Part shown: positions 1-7,952 of the stretch, piece by piece
Numbering within the stretch: the stretch's first letter is position 1
Layout of the letters: every line of letters begins with the position of its first letter
Source: Rhodobacterales bacterium
Lineage (GTDB): Bacteria > Pseudomonadota > Alphaproteobacteria > Rhodobacterales > Rhodobacteraceae
Reading direction: 5' to 3'
NCBI GenBank assembly: GCA_002748265.1
Contig: PDRY01000022.1
Location: 90,381-154,380 of the forward strand
Length of the DNA: 64,000 bases
Program-made: the position numbers and the translations under genes
Notes under the pieces: generated by a model
The model's input: only the letters and a program-made list of their open reading frames with translations
The model's database searches: none
What the model was told of the DNA's origin: nothing

Positions 1-109
1 CATCCTGGCCGTGGCCACGATCCTCGTGGTGATCTCTGTCGCTCTTCTGACCACGGTCGAGCTTCTGCGCCGCCGGTCGGAGCGGCTGCGAGGCATGACG
101 CCGAGCTGA
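1..109 (+). CDS. ABC transporter permease, C-terminal end only (partial)
   Basis: Only the last 35 codons are in the window, read from base 2 to a TGA at 107-109. They encode one hydrophobic helix (ILAVATILVVISVALL) followed by a basic cytoplasmic tail (LRRRSERLRG). This ending is typical of inner-membrane permeases of the spermidine/putrescine or opine type (PotC/PotI-like), where the last helix is followed by an arginine-rich tail. That family placement is a guess from a short fragment; another multi-helix membrane protein could end the same way. The gene is followed at once by a strong hairpin, so it is probably the last gene of its operon. Confidence 0.5.
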   Translation, partial: ILAVATILVVISVALLTTVELLRRRSERLRGMTPS

Positions 110-128
110 TCGGTCCAACATGACGTCG

Positions 129-158
129 CAAGCGCCCGCCCATTTCGGCGGGCGCTTG
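129..158 (+). terminator. Intrinsic terminator-like hairpin after the partial permease
   Basis: A perfect 12-bp stem (CAAGCGCCCGCC at 129-140 and GGCGGGCGCTTG at 147-158) encloses a 6-nt loop and begins 19 bases after the permease stop codon. It is followed by TCGTTTGG, so the T-run is weak. Its position at the 3' end of a gene supports termination of the upstream transport operon. Confidence 0.7.
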
Positions 159-276
159 TCGTTTGGAGCCCCCTCTGAGCCTTCCCTTCCCAGTTCGGGG
201 GGCGTAGCGTCCGGGGCATGCGCCCGGTCGCCTCATGGCGGGCGCGTGCCCTCCCGTTCCGACCAAGGAGACACCG

Positions 277-2271
277 ATGACCAACCCTTTGCGGGCCGAC
301 TGGGCCACCCCCTACGAGCTTCCGCCGTTCGACCGGATCGACGACGGCGACTTTGCCCCTGCCTTTGACGCGGCTCTGGATGAGGCCCGTGCCAACATCG
401 CCGCCATTGCCGACACCGCCGAGGCCCCGAGCTTTGCCAATACCTGCGAGGCGCTTGAGCGGGCGGATGCGCCGCTCGACAAGGTGTTGGCGCCGTTCTT
501 CACGCTGCTGGGCACCTGCGCCAATGAGGCGCGTGAGGCTCTGGCGCGCGACATCTCTCCGCGCCTGGCCGCCTATGCCAGCGAGGTTGCCATGAACGCG
601 CCGCTGTTTGCGCGGCTCGACGCCCTGTGGGAGGCGCGCGAGACGCTCGATCTGACGCCGGAACAGGCGCGCCTTCTGGAGAAGCAGCATCGCAGGTTCA
701 CCCGCTCCGGGGCGCGGCTTGAGGGGGCGGAGGCCGAGCGGCTTAAGCAGATCATGGCCCGCCTGGCCGAGCTGGGAACCAGCTTCACGCAAGCGATGGT
801 CGCGGATGAGCGCAATTGGTCCATGACCCTGGCTCCCGAAGACCTCTCCCCGCTGCCCGCCTTCTTGCAGGGGGCAGCCACAGCGGCGGGCGATGGCACC
901 CCGATCATCACCCTGTCGCGGTCTCTGATCGTGCCGTTTCTGCAATTCAGCCCGAACCGGGCGCTGCGCCAGAAAGCCTTTGATGCCTGGACCGCGCGCG
1001 GCGTGGGGCAGGGGGAAGACAACCGCGCCCGCGCCGCCGAAACGCTGAAACTGCGCGCTGAGCGTGCCGTGCTTTTGGGCTATGACAGCTTTGCCGATTT
1101 CAAGCTGGAGCATGAGATGGCCAGCAATCCCGGCGCCGTGCGTGATCTGCTGATGCAGGTCTGGGCCCCGGCCAGGGCCGCCGCCGAGGCCGATCAGGCG
1201 ATCCTGACAGAGCGGCTCCGCGCTGATGGCGAAACCGGCCCGCTGGAGCCCTGGGACTGGCGCTACTATTCTGAGGCGCGGCGCAAGGAGGAGCATGATC
1301 TCGATGAGGCGGAGCTGAAGCCCTATTTCCAGCTCGACCGCATGATCGAGGCGGTGTTCGACACGGCCCACCGGCTCTTTGGGATCGAGGCGACGCCCGT
1401 GGAGGCGCCGCTCTGGCATGACGATTGCCGCGCCTGGGAAATGACCAGAAATGGCGAATTTCTGGCGCTTTTCATCGGAGACTACTTCGCCCGGCCGGGC
1501 AAGCGCTCCGGCGCGTGGTGCAGCGCGCTGCGCCCGCAACAGAAGCTGGCCGGAGATATCCGCCCGATCGTGGTGAACGTTTGCAACTTTGCCAAATCGG
1601 ACCCGGCGCTGCTGTCTTATGACGATGCCAGCACCCTGTTCCACGAATTCGGCCACGCCCTGCATCAGATGCTGTCGGATGTGACTTATGAGAGCCTCTC
1701 GGGCACCTCGGTCGCGCGGGACTTCGTGGAACTGCCGAGCCAGCTACTGGAGCACTGGCTGGACCAGCCCGCGCTTCTGGACCGCTTCGCCACCCATGTG
1801 GAGACCGGCGCCCCCATGCCCGAGGCGCTGCGCGACCGGCTGCTGGCGGCGCGCAGCTATGATGCCGGGTTTGACACGGTGGAATATCTCGCCTCTGCTC
1901 TGGTCGATTTGGGTTTCCACGATAGCCCGCCCCCGGCGGACCCGATGCAGCGTCAGGCCGAAATCCTGGACGAGATCGGCTTACCCCGCGCCATCGCCAT
2001 GCGCCACGCGACGCCGAACTTCGCCCATGTCTTCTCGGGCGATGGGTATTCTTCCGGCTACTACAGCTACATGTGGTCCGAGGTGATGGACGCTGACGCG
2101 TTCGAGGCGTTCGAGGAAACCGGAGACGTGTTCGACCCGGACACTGCTAAGCGGCTGGAGGATGAGATCCTGTCGCGCGGCGGGACGGTGGATGAGGCAA
2201 CGGCCTACACCGCCTTTCGGGGCCGGATGCCGGGGGTTGGGCCTTTGCTCAAGGGGCGGGGGCTGGCATGA
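277..2271 (+). CDS. M3 family zinc oligopeptidase (oligopeptidase A / dipeptidyl carboxypeptidase type)
   Basis: A 664-residue cytoplasmic metallopeptidase that degrades short peptides, including those released by proteases and from cleaved signal peptides. The zinc motif HEFGH lies at residues 456-460 (FHEFGHALHQML), as the M3 family requires; the third zinc ligand would be the Glu of the downstream helix (VELPSQLLEHW). Length matches the family (about 670-690). The ATG at 277 follows an AAGGAG Shine-Dalgarno at good spacing, so the longer in-frame start at 235 is rejected. No signal peptide is seen. It overlaps the next gene by 4 bases (ATGA), implying translational coupling. Whether it is closer to PrlC or to Dcp cannot be settled by eye, so no symbol is given. 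Confidence 0.9.
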   Translation: MTNPLRADWATPYELPPFDRIDDGDFAPAFDAALDEARANIAAIADTAEAPSFANTCEALERADAPLDKVLAPFFTLLGTCANEAREALARDISPRLAAYASEVAMNAPLFARLDALWEARETLDLTPEQARLLEKQHRRFTRSGARLEGAEAERLKQIMARLAELGTSFTQAMVADERNWSMTLAPEDLSPLPAFLQGAATAAGDGTPIITLSRSLIVPFLQFSPNRALRQKAFDAWTARGVGQGEDNRARAAETLKLRAERAVLLGYDSFADFKLEHEMASNPGAVRDLLMQVWAPARAAAEADQAILTERLRADGETGPLEPWDWRYYSEARRKEEHDLDEAELKPYFQLDRMIEAVFDTAHRLFGIEATPVEAPLWHDDCRAWEMTRNGEFLALFIGDYFARPGKRSGAWCSALRPQQKLAGDIRPIVVNVCNFAKSDPALLSYDDASTLFHEFGHALHQMLSDVTYESLSGTSVARDFVELPSQLLEHWLDQPALLDRFATHVETGAPMPEALRDRLLAARSYDAGFDTVEYLASALVDLGFHDSPPPADPMQRQAEILDEIGLPRAIAMRHATPNFAHVFSGDGYSSGYYSYMWSEVMDADAFEAFEETGDVFDPDTAKRLEDEILSRGGTVDEATAYTAFRGRMPGVGPLLKGRGLA

Positions 2272-2711
2272 GCCGCCCCGCGCCCGGCACCCGCGCAGAT
2301 TACGCGGCGTTTTCCACCCACGCGACCCGGTGGCGGGACAATGACGTCTATGGCCATCTCAACAATGTGGTCCATTATGAGCTGTTCGACGCCGCCGTGA
2401 ACGGGTGGCTGATCGGGCAGGGGCTGCTCGACCCGCTGGGCGGCGCGCAGATCGGCTTGGTCGTGGAAACCGGTTGTCGCTATCACGCGGAGCTGGGCTT
2501 CCCCGAACCTGTGGCGGCGGGGATCCGGGTGGCGAAGCTGGGCACGTCTTCGGTCCGCTATGAGATCGGACTGTTCGGCGGCGATGCGGAGAGCGCCGCC
2601 GCCGAAGGGTTCTTTGTCCATGTCTATGTCGACGCGCAGACCCGCCGACCGGTGCCGCTCTCTGCGGAGCTGGGGGCAGGGCTGGAAAGGCTGGTGCAGG
2701 CTCCGCGCTGA
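2268..2711 (+). CDS. Acyl-CoA thioesterase, hot-dog fold (4-hydroxybenzoyl-CoA thioesterase/YbgC type)
   Basis: A 147-residue single hot-dog domain protein. The N-terminal motif RWRDNDVYGHLNNVVH contains the Asp-x-x-x-x-Gly-His-x-Asn pattern of the YbgC/4-hydroxybenzoyl-CoA thioesterase group, with Asp as the presumed catalytic residue. Members hydrolyse acyl-CoA thioesters in the cytoplasm; the substrate here is unknown. The start codon overlaps the stop of the M3 peptidase gene (ATGA). A GC-rich hairpin and a copy of the dispersed dyad repeat follow the stop. Confidence 0.85.
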   Translation: MSRPAPGTRADYAAFSTHATRWRDNDVYGHLNNVVHYELFDAAVNGWLIGQGLLDPLGGAQIGLVVETGCRYHAELGFPEPVAAGIRVAKLGTSSVRYEIGLFGGDAESAAAEGFFVHVYVDAQTRRPVPLSAELGAGLERLVQAPR

Positions 2712-2724
2712 AGGCACGGGGGGC

Positions 2725-2785
2725 GGGGGCTTCGCCCCCCGGCGCGGAGCGCGCCTCCCCCCAAGGTATTTGGACAAATAAGAAG
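2725..2785 (+). repeat. Dispersed hairpin-plus-dyad element, copy 1
   Basis: Two GC hairpins (2725-2739, GGGGGC/GCCCCC; 2741-2755, GGCGCG/CGCGCC with a GAG loop) are followed at 2763-2785 by the 23-nt motif containing TATTTGGACAAATAAGAAG. The motif holds its own dyad, TATTTG-GA-CAAATA. Four further clear copies occur in the window (7499, 7662, 18979, 63755), always with the hairpin on the 5' side of the motif. Here it sits just after the thioesterase gene on the same strand, as a terminator would. Confidence 0.7.
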
Positions 2786-2893
2786 ATCCGGGAAGCTCCG
2801 GTTGGGGCCTTTCGCTGAGTGGCCAGGTTTTTCTGGCGCCGGGGTCCCATCTTTGCCAGGCTTTGATCCTGTGGAGCAGAGCGGGGGATCGGC

Positions 2894-3295
2894 ATGATCG
2901 GCTACACGATGGTGGGCACGGATGACCTGGAAAGAGCCAAGGCCTTTTACGATCCGCTGTTTGAACGCATGGGGCTGTCGCCCTGCTATGCAGATGCGAA
3001 GGTTGTTTCCTGGGGGGACAGGCAGGATGAGACGGTGCCGCGCTTCTTTGCCTGTCACCCGTATGACGAACGCCCCGCCAGCGTGGGGAATGGCGCAATG
3101 ACCGCGTTTCGGGTGAAAAGCGCCTCCGATGTCGACTGGCTTTATCACAGCGCGATGGCCGCCGGGGGCACCGACGAAGGCAAGCCGGGATTTCGCCCCG
3201 AAAGCTATGGTGACAAATTCTATGTCGCCTATGTGCGCGACCTCGACGGCAATAAGCTGGCCTTTGCGTGCTACGACGGCAAGGCCAATCCCTGA
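2894..3295 (+). CDS. VOC (glyoxalase/bleomycin-resistance) family protein
   Basis: A 133-residue protein with the beta-alpha-beta-beta-beta pattern of the vicinal oxygen chelate superfamily: it opens MIGYTMVGTDDLERAKAFYDP, the standard first module, and ends with YVRDLDGNKLAFACYDGK, the usual second module. Members are small metal-dependent lyases, dioxygenases or antibiotic-binding proteins; the reaction cannot be deduced here. The start at 2894 is preceded by a GGGGA sequence. It converges on fadJ and shares a bidirectional terminator with it. Confidence 0.8.
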   Translation: MIGYTMVGTDDLERAKAFYDPLFERMGLSPCYADAKVVSWGDRQDETVPRFFACHPYDERPASVGNGAMTAFRVKSASDVDWLYHSAMAAGGTDEGKPGFRPESYGDKFYVAYVRDLDGNKLAFACYDGKANP

Positions 3296-3322
3296 TCGGG
3301 AAGGCCCCGAGAGGCCAATAGA

Positions 3323-3348
3323 AAAGGGCGCCCCGAGAGGCGCCCTTT
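3323..3348. terminator. Bidirectional terminator between the VOC gene and fadJ
   Basis: A 10-bp perfect stem, AAAGGGCGCC (3323-3332) and GGCGCCCTTT (3339-3348), encloses a 6-nt loop. It lies between two convergent genes, with A residues on one side and T residues on the other, so it can act on both strands. A nearly identical stem recurs at 47889-47912 after pckA. Confidence 0.8.
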
Positions 3349-3370
3349 GTTCGTTTGAGACGGCTGAGGC

Positions 3371-5548
3371 TTACGCGGCCTCGGCGTCCTTGCCGAAGCG
3401 GCCGTAGAAGCTCTGGCCCTTTTCGGCCATCTCGCGCAGCAGGGCGGGGCACTTGAAGCGCTCGCCATAGGCGGCTTCCAGCTCGTCGCAGCGGGCGGCG
3501 GCATAGGCGCTGCCCAGCATGTCGAGCCAGCTGAACGGACCGCCGGACCACGGCGCAAAGCCCCAGCCGAGGATCGCGCCGACATCGCCTTCGCGGATGT
3601 CTTCCAGCACGCCTTCTTCCAGAGCGCGCACTGCTTCGAGCACCTGAGAGAACATCAGGCGGTGCTGCACGTCGATCAGGGAAATGTCGTTCCCTTCATC
3701 GAGATACTTGTCGCGCAGACCCTGCCAGATGCCTTCCCGCTTGCCGGCGTCATCATAGCTGTAGAAGCCCGCCTTGGATTTGCGGCCCAGGCGGCCTTCG
3801 TCGAACAGCCAGAACAGCAGCTCGTCGGTGGTTTCGTCATAGGCGTCGCCCATCGCGGCCTTGGTCGCCTTGGCGATCTTCACGCCCAGATCAATCGACG
3901 TTTCGTCATTGAGCTGGAGCGGGCCCAGCGGGAAGCCCATGTTCTTGGCCGCGTTTTCGATCAGCGCGGGTTCGACCCCTTCGGTGACCATGCGCTGCCC
4001 CTCGTTGATGTAGGGGATGATGCAGCGGTTGGCGTAGAAGAAGCGCGCGTCATTGACGACGATCGGCGTTTTGCGGATCTGGCGGACATAGTCGAGCGAC
4101 TTGGCCACGGCCCGCGGGCCGGTTTCCTTGCCCTTGATGATCTCCACCAGAGCCATCTTCTCAACGGGGGAGAAGAAGTGGATGCCGATGAACTGCTCAG
4201 GCCGCACAGAGGCCTTCGCCAGGTCCGAGATCGGCAGGGTCGAGGTGTTGGTGGCAAAGATGCAGTCTTCGCCCACGACAGCCTCAACGGCCTTGGTCAC
4301 TTCGGCCTTGATCGCCGGGTCTTCGAACACCGCCTCGATGATCAGATCGCAGCCCTTGAGCGCGTCGTAATCGGTGGTGGCGGTGATGCGGGACAGGACC
4401 TGCTCTTTCTTCTCGGGCGTGGCTTTGCCGCGCTTGATGCCCTTGTCGAAGAAGCTGGCAGTGTAGTCCTTACCGCGATCGGCGGCCTCCTGCTTCTGGT
4501 CGATCAGGACAACTTCGATCCCGGCCTGAGCCGACACCAGAGCAATCCCGGCGCCCATCATGCCCGCGCCCATGACGCCGACCTTCTTGACGGTTTCATC
4601 GGCCACATCGGGACGGTTCGCGCCTTTTTCCAAAGCACCCTTGTTGATGAAGAGCGAGCGGATCATCGCGCCCGAGGACGGGTTCATCAGCACATTGGTG
4701 AACCAGCGGGCTTCGATCTGAAGCGCGGTGTCAAACGGCACCTGCATGCCTTCATAGACCGCCGACAGCAGCGCCTTGGCCGCCGGATAGACGCCTTTGG
4801 TGTTGCCGTTCACCATCGCGTTGGCGCCGACCATGGTCATGAAACCAGCCGGGTGATACGGCGCGCCGCCGGGGATCTTGTAGCCCTTCTCGTCCCAAGG
4901 CTTCACGATCTTGGGTTCGGACAGAACCCATTCCTTGGCCGCGGCGACCGGATCGTCCACGACTTCGTCGATGATGCCTGCGGATTTCGCCTTGGCCGGG
5001 TTCGACAGCTTGCCCTGCAGAAGGTAGGGGCTGGCGGTCATGGCGCCCATCTTGCGCACGAGGCGGGTGGTGCCGCCCGCGCCGGGGAAGATGCCGACCA
5101 TGATTTCCGGCAGGCCGATCTTGGCCTTCGGGTTGTCGGCGGCAAAGATGCGGTGGCAGGACAAAGGCAGCTCAAGCCCGATGCCCAGAGCCGTGCCGGG
5201 CAGGGCCGCCGCGATCGGCTTGCCGCCCTTGTTGGTCTTGGGATCCATGCCCGCGCGTTCGATCTTGCGCAGCAGGTGGTGCAGATTCATGACCCCGTCG
5301 AACACGCCTTGCGCGCCGCCGGTTTCCTTCATGCCAGCGATGACATTCAGGTCCATGCCCGCCGCGAAGTCCGGCTTGCCCGAGGTGATGACAATGCCTT
5401 TGACGGCATCATCGGCCAGGGCGTCTTCGATCAGCCCGTCCAGAACTGCGGCTGCTTCGGTGTTGAGCACGTTCATGCTCTTGCCTTCGCAGTCCCAGGT
5501 GATGAGAGCGACGCCGTCGGCGCCTTTTTCCATGGTGAAGTCAGTCAT
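3371..5548 (-). CDS. fadJ: Bifunctional enoyl-CoA hydratase / 3-hydroxyacyl-CoA dehydrogenase (fatty-acid beta-oxidation alpha subunit)
   Basis: A 725-residue two-domain enzyme. The first roughly 190 residues are a crotonase domain (ITSGKPDFAAGMDLN, then KIGLPEIMVGIFPGAGGTTR), which hydrates trans-2-enoyl-CoA. From about residue 320 comes an NAD-binding 3-hydroxyacyl-CoA dehydrogenase (KVGVMGAGMMGAGIA, then FSPVEKMALVEIIKG), followed by its C-terminal domain. Length is normal for FadB/FadJ. It starts 12 bases after the stop of the thiolase gene, giving the usual hydratase/dehydrogenase-thiolase pair on one transcript. FadB and FadJ cannot be separated reliably by eye, so the symbol is provisional. 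Confidence 0.93.
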   Translation of the reverse strand: MTDFTMEKGADGVALITWDCEGKSMNVLNTEAAAVLDGLIEDALADDAVKGIVITSGKPDFAAGMDLNVIAGMKETGGAQGVFDGVMNLHHLLRKIERAGMDPKTNKGGKPIAAALPGTALGIGLELPLSCHRIFAADNPKAKIGLPEIMVGIFPGAGGTTRLVRKMGAMTASPYLLQGKLSNPAKAKSAGIIDEVVDDPVAAAKEWVLSEPKIVKPWDEKGYKIPGGAPYHPAGFMTMVGANAMVNGNTKGVYPAAKALLSAVYEGMQVPFDTALQIEARWFTNVLMNPSSGAMIRSLFINKGALEKGANRPDVADETVKKVGVMGAGMMGAGIALVSAQAGIEVVLIDQKQEAADRGKDYTASFFDKGIKRGKATPEKKEQVLSRITATTDYDALKGCDLIIEAVFEDPAIKAEVTKAVEAVVGEDCIFATNTSTLPISDLAKASVRPEQFIGIHFFSPVEKMALVEIIKGKETGPRAVAKSLDYVRQIRKTPIVVNDARFFYANRCIIPYINEGQRMVTEGVEPALIENAAKNMGFPLGPLQLNDETSIDLGVKIAKATKAAMGDAYDETTDELLFWLFDEGRLGRKSKAGFYSYDDAGKREGIWQGLRDKYLDEGNDISLIDVQHRLMFSQVLEAVRALEEGVLEDIREGDVGAILGWGFAPWSGGPFSWLDMLGSAYAAARCDELEAAYGERFKCPALLREMAEKGQSFYGRFGKDAEAA

Positions 5549-5560
5549 GCGAATGGCTCC

Positions 5561-6772
5561 TTACACGCGTTCGATGATGGTGGCCGCGCCCATGCCGGAC
5601 GCAACGCACAAGGTGGCAAGGCCGGTGGAGAGGTCGCGCCGCTCCAGCTCGTCCAGAAGGGTGCCGATGATGATCGCGCCCGACGCGCCCAGCGGGTGAC
5701 CCATGGCAATGGCGCCGCCGTTCACGTTGAGGATGTCGTGATCCACGTTGAAGTGCTGCATGAACAGCAGGACGACGGCCGAGAAGGCCTCGTTGACTTC
5801 AAAAAGATCAATGTCCCCGATGGACATGCCGCTGTCGGCCAGGATCTTCTCGGTCACGGGCACGGGGCCGGTGAGCATGATGGTCGGATCGGTGCCGATC
5901 TTGGCGGTGGAGCGAATGCGCGCGCGCGGGGTGAGGCCCCATTTCTCGCCAAACTCCTTGTTGCCGATCAGAACGCCAGCAGAACCATCCACAATGCCCG
6001 AGCTGTTGCCCGCGTGGTGGATGTGGTTGATCGACTCAAGGTGCGGGTATTTCATCAGCGCCACGGTGTCGAAGCCGGGCATGACTTCGCCCTGCTCCTT
6101 GAACGAGGCCTTCAGGCCGCCCAGAGCCTCCACGGTGGTGCCGGGGCGCATGTATTCATCGCGCGCCAGGATGGTCAGGCCATTGGCGTCCTTGACCGGA
6201 ACGATGGAGTTGTCAAAACGCCCGGCTTCCCACGCGGCGGCCGCGCGGTTCTGGCTTTCGACGGCGAAGGCGTCGGCCTGTTCGCGGGTGATGCCGTATT
6301 GGGTGGCGATGATGTCGGCGGAAATGCCCTGAGGCACGAAGTTATGCGCCATCGCAACGGTCGGATCGACCGCAACAGCGGCCCCGTCCGAGCCCATGGC
6401 CACGCGGCTCATCATCTCCACACCGCCGGCGATATAGCCGTCACCGGCGCCGCCTTTGACCTGGTTCGCGGCCAGGTTCACAGCTTCCATGCCCGAGGCG
6501 CAGAAGCGGTTGATGGACAGGCCGGGGATGCGCTCATCCAGGTCAGAGGCCAGAACGGCGGTCCGGGCCAGGCAGCCGCCTTGCTCCATCACCTGGGTGG
6601 CGTTGCCCCAGATCACGTCCTCGACAGCATGGCCTTCCAGCCCGTTGCGCTCCTTGAGCGCGTCCAGCATCAGCGCGGAAATCCGAACGCTGGTCACTTC
6701 GTGTAGGGAGCCGTCCTTGCGGCCCTTGCCGCGCGGGCTGCGCACGTGGTCGTAGATATAGACGTCGGTCAT
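5561..6772 (-). CDS. fadA: Acetyl-CoA C-acyltransferase (3-ketoacyl-CoA thiolase)
   Basis: A 403-residue thiolase. The nucleophile is Cys91 in RFCASGMEAVN; the other active-site blocks are present near the C terminus (GGAIAMGHPLGASGA with the catalytic His, and LCVASGMGAA with the second Cys). It cleaves 3-ketoacyl-CoA with CoA, the last step of beta-oxidation. The ATG follows GGAAAGGA. It lies between a GST gene (24-base gap) and fadJ (12-base gap) on the same strand, so the three are probably one operon transcribed from upstream of 7426. Confidence 0.92.
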   Translation of the reverse strand: MTDVYIYDHVRSPRGKGRKDGSLHEVTSVRISALMLDALKERNGLEGHAVEDVIWGNATQVMEQGGCLARTAVLASDLDERIPGLSINRFCASGMEAVNLAANQVKGGAGDGYIAGGVEMMSRVAMGSDGAAVAVDPTVAMAHNFVPQGISADIIATQYGITREQADAFAVESQNRAAAAWEAGRFDNSIVPVKDANGLTILARDEYMRPGTTVEALGGLKASFKEQGEVMPGFDTVALMKYPHLESINHIHHAGNSSGIVDGSAGVLIGNKEFGEKWGLTPRARIRSTAKIGTDPTIMLTGPVPVTEKILADSGMSIGDIDLFEVNEAFSAVVLLFMQHFNVDHDILNVNGGAIAMGHPLGASGAIIIGTLLDELERRDLSTGLATLCVASGMGAATIIERV

Positions 6773-6796
6773 TGCAGTCCTTTCCTTTGCATTGGT

Positions 6797-7426
6797 TTAG
6801 GCGCGGTCGCTTGGGCGGCCGGGCATGAGGTCGTAAGGGTGTTTCCAGCCGGGCAGGGCGCTGATGCGCTCCAGCCAGGCGTCGATGGCGGGGTAGTCGG
6901 AACGATCGAAGGTGAAGGGCTCGTCGTAGAAGAGGTAGCCCGCGCAGGACAGATCGGCGATGGTCACTCGGTCCCCAACCAGCCAGTCCGCGCCGTCGAG
7001 CGCGCGGTTCATCACCTTGAGCCCGGAGGCCAACCGCATGGCGAGCCAGTCTTCGGCGCCCTGGTTGCGCTTGCTGGCGGGCAGGAAATTCATGTTGAAC
7101 CGCAGCGGCCCGGCGGTGCCGGAAATCTTGTGGTTGTCGAAAAACATCCACCGCAGCACCTCGCGGCGTTCATCGGCGCTCTGCCCGCCCAGCTTGCCGG
7201 TCTTGGAGGAGACGTAATCCATGATCACGGCGGATTGGGTGAGGACGGTTTCCCCGTCTTCGAGCACCGGAACCTCGCCCATGGCGTTGAGCGCGCGGAA
7301 CTCTGGGCTGCGGGTGGCGCCGTGGAAGAAATCGACAAAGACCGGGGTCCAGTCGACCCCTGCCAGTTCCAGCGTCAGCGCGGCCTTATAGGCGTTTCCG
7401 CTCTCTCCGAAGCAATGCAGTTTCAT
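6797..7426 (-). CDS. Glutathione S-transferase family protein
   Basis: A 209-residue cytoplasmic protein with an N-terminal thioredoxin-like GST domain (MKLHCFGESGNAYKAALTLEL, where a Ser or Cys occupies the usual catalytic region; GEVPVLEDGETVLTQSAVIMDY is the glutathione-binding loop) and an all-helical C-terminal domain with the folding motif LVGDRVTIADLSCAGYL. The start chosen (7426) has a good ribosome site (GGGAGGG); the ORF is open further upstream into a repeat element, which is discounted. It leads the fadA-fadJ unit, so it may detoxify products of lipid oxidation, but this is inference. Confidence 0.85.
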   Translation of the reverse strand: MKLHCFGESGNAYKAALTLELAGVDWTPVFVDFFHGATRSPEFRALNAMGEVPVLEDGETVLTQSAVIMDYVSSKTGKLGGQSADERREVLRWMFFDNHKISGTAGPLRFNMNFLPASKRNQGAEDWLAMRLASGLKVMNRALDGADWLVGDRVTIADLSCAGYLFYDEPFTFDRSDYPAIDAWLERISALPGWKHPYDLMPGRPSDRA

Positions 7427-7469
7427 CTTTTCGCGCCCTCCCCTGACGCTTGTTCCTCTTGGCGAAGCG

Positions 7470-7521
7470 CCGGGGGTTTCACACCCCCGGACCCCCGTGA
7501 GGTACTTTGACAAATAAGAAG
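7470..7521 (+). repeat. Dispersed hairpin-plus-dyad element, copy 2
   Basis: An 8-bp hairpin (CCGGGGGT 7470-7477 / ACCCCCGG 7483-7490) is followed at 7499-7521 by a copy of the dyad motif with two changes (TACTTTGACAAATAAGAAG). It lies upstream of the GST start codon and points away from it. Copy 3, in the opposite orientation, lies 140 bases further on, so the two copies face each other. Confidence 0.65.
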
Positions 7522-7534
7522 GAGATTAGGGGCG

Positions 7535-7548
7535 CGTTAAGGTTAACG
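7535..7548. promoter_or_regulatory. Palindrome upstream of the GST-fadA-fadJ unit
   Basis: CGTTAA-GG-TTAACG is a dyad with 6-bp arms, about 110 bases before the GST start codon and between two facing copies of the dispersed repeat. The 296-base stretch from 7427 to 7722 holds no gene I can support, so the promoter of the fad operon should lie here. The site may bind a regulator of fatty-acid oxidation; this rests on symmetry and position only. Confidence 0.35.
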
Positions 7549-7661
7549 TGCTTCTCTTTAAGCGCGGTACAGGCTGAGGAGCCGATGACCGCCAAATGAG
7601 AAGGTCCCGCTTTGGCCCGGATGCCTCTTCTTGGCGGGCTGGGGCGGGGCTGATCCCTGAT

Positions 7662-7696
7662 CTTCTTATTTGTCCAAATACCTCCGCCGGAGGCGG
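7662..7696 (-). repeat. Dispersed hairpin-plus-dyad element, copy 3
   Basis: Read on the minus strand, a GC hairpin (CCGCC/GGCGG, 7684-7696) is followed by an exact consensus copy of the dyad motif ending at 7662. It lies 26 bases past the stop codon of the 70-residue gene, in the sense orientation for that gene, as copy 1 does for its own upstream gene. Confidence 0.7.
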
Positions 7697-7722
7697 TCCG
7701 ACGTAGACCGCTTGCGGCGCGA

Positions 7723-7935
7723 TTAGCGTTTTCGGTCCTCCAGTTCGGAGTTGAACAACCGCATACGGTGTCCAAAGGTTTCATCGTCGATCACGCTGGA
7801 CCAGTTCTCGAACAGAAAGGACAGCAGCTCACCCTCTTCCAGCCCGGCCTCGGCGCTGACTTTGCGCAGGCGACGGTAGCCATCTTCCGTCATGGCGACG
7901 GGGAAACGGCGGGTTAGGCGGAAGCGTTTGGGCAT
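7723..7935 (-). CDS. Small hypothetical protein, possible ribbon-helix-helix DNA-binding type
   Basis: A 70-residue, strongly charged protein. The segment RFPVAMTEDGYRRLRKVSAEAGLEEGELLSF resembles the strand-helix-helix of ribbon-helix-helix repressors (a short strand, an amphipathic helix, a Gly turn, a second helix), but the resemblance is weak and the DNA contacts cannot be checked. The start has a strong ribosome site (GGAGGAGACC before ATG). It lies downstream of the terminator of the DmdC-like gene and is followed by copy 3 of the dispersed repeat, so it appears to be its own small transcription unit. No toxin partner is adjacent. Confidence 0.6.
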   Translation of the reverse strand: MPKRFRLTRRFPVAMTEDGYRRLRKVSAEAGLEEGELLSFLFENWSSVIDDETFGHRMRLFNSELEDRKR

Positions 7936-7952
7936 GGTCTCCTCCAGGAAAA

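Noticed and set aside
3662-6706. A 1014-codon open frame on the plus strand opposite fadJ and fadA
   Set aside because: It is the antisense shadow of two well-supported genes in GC-rich DNA; its translation is biased to His, Gly, Arg and Asp and shows no domain, and no ribosome site precedes it.
7479-7784. A 101-residue minus-strand ORF between the GST and the 70-residue gene
   Set aside because: It is built from two repeat elements and overlaps the supported 70-residue gene in another frame, and it has no ribosome site.
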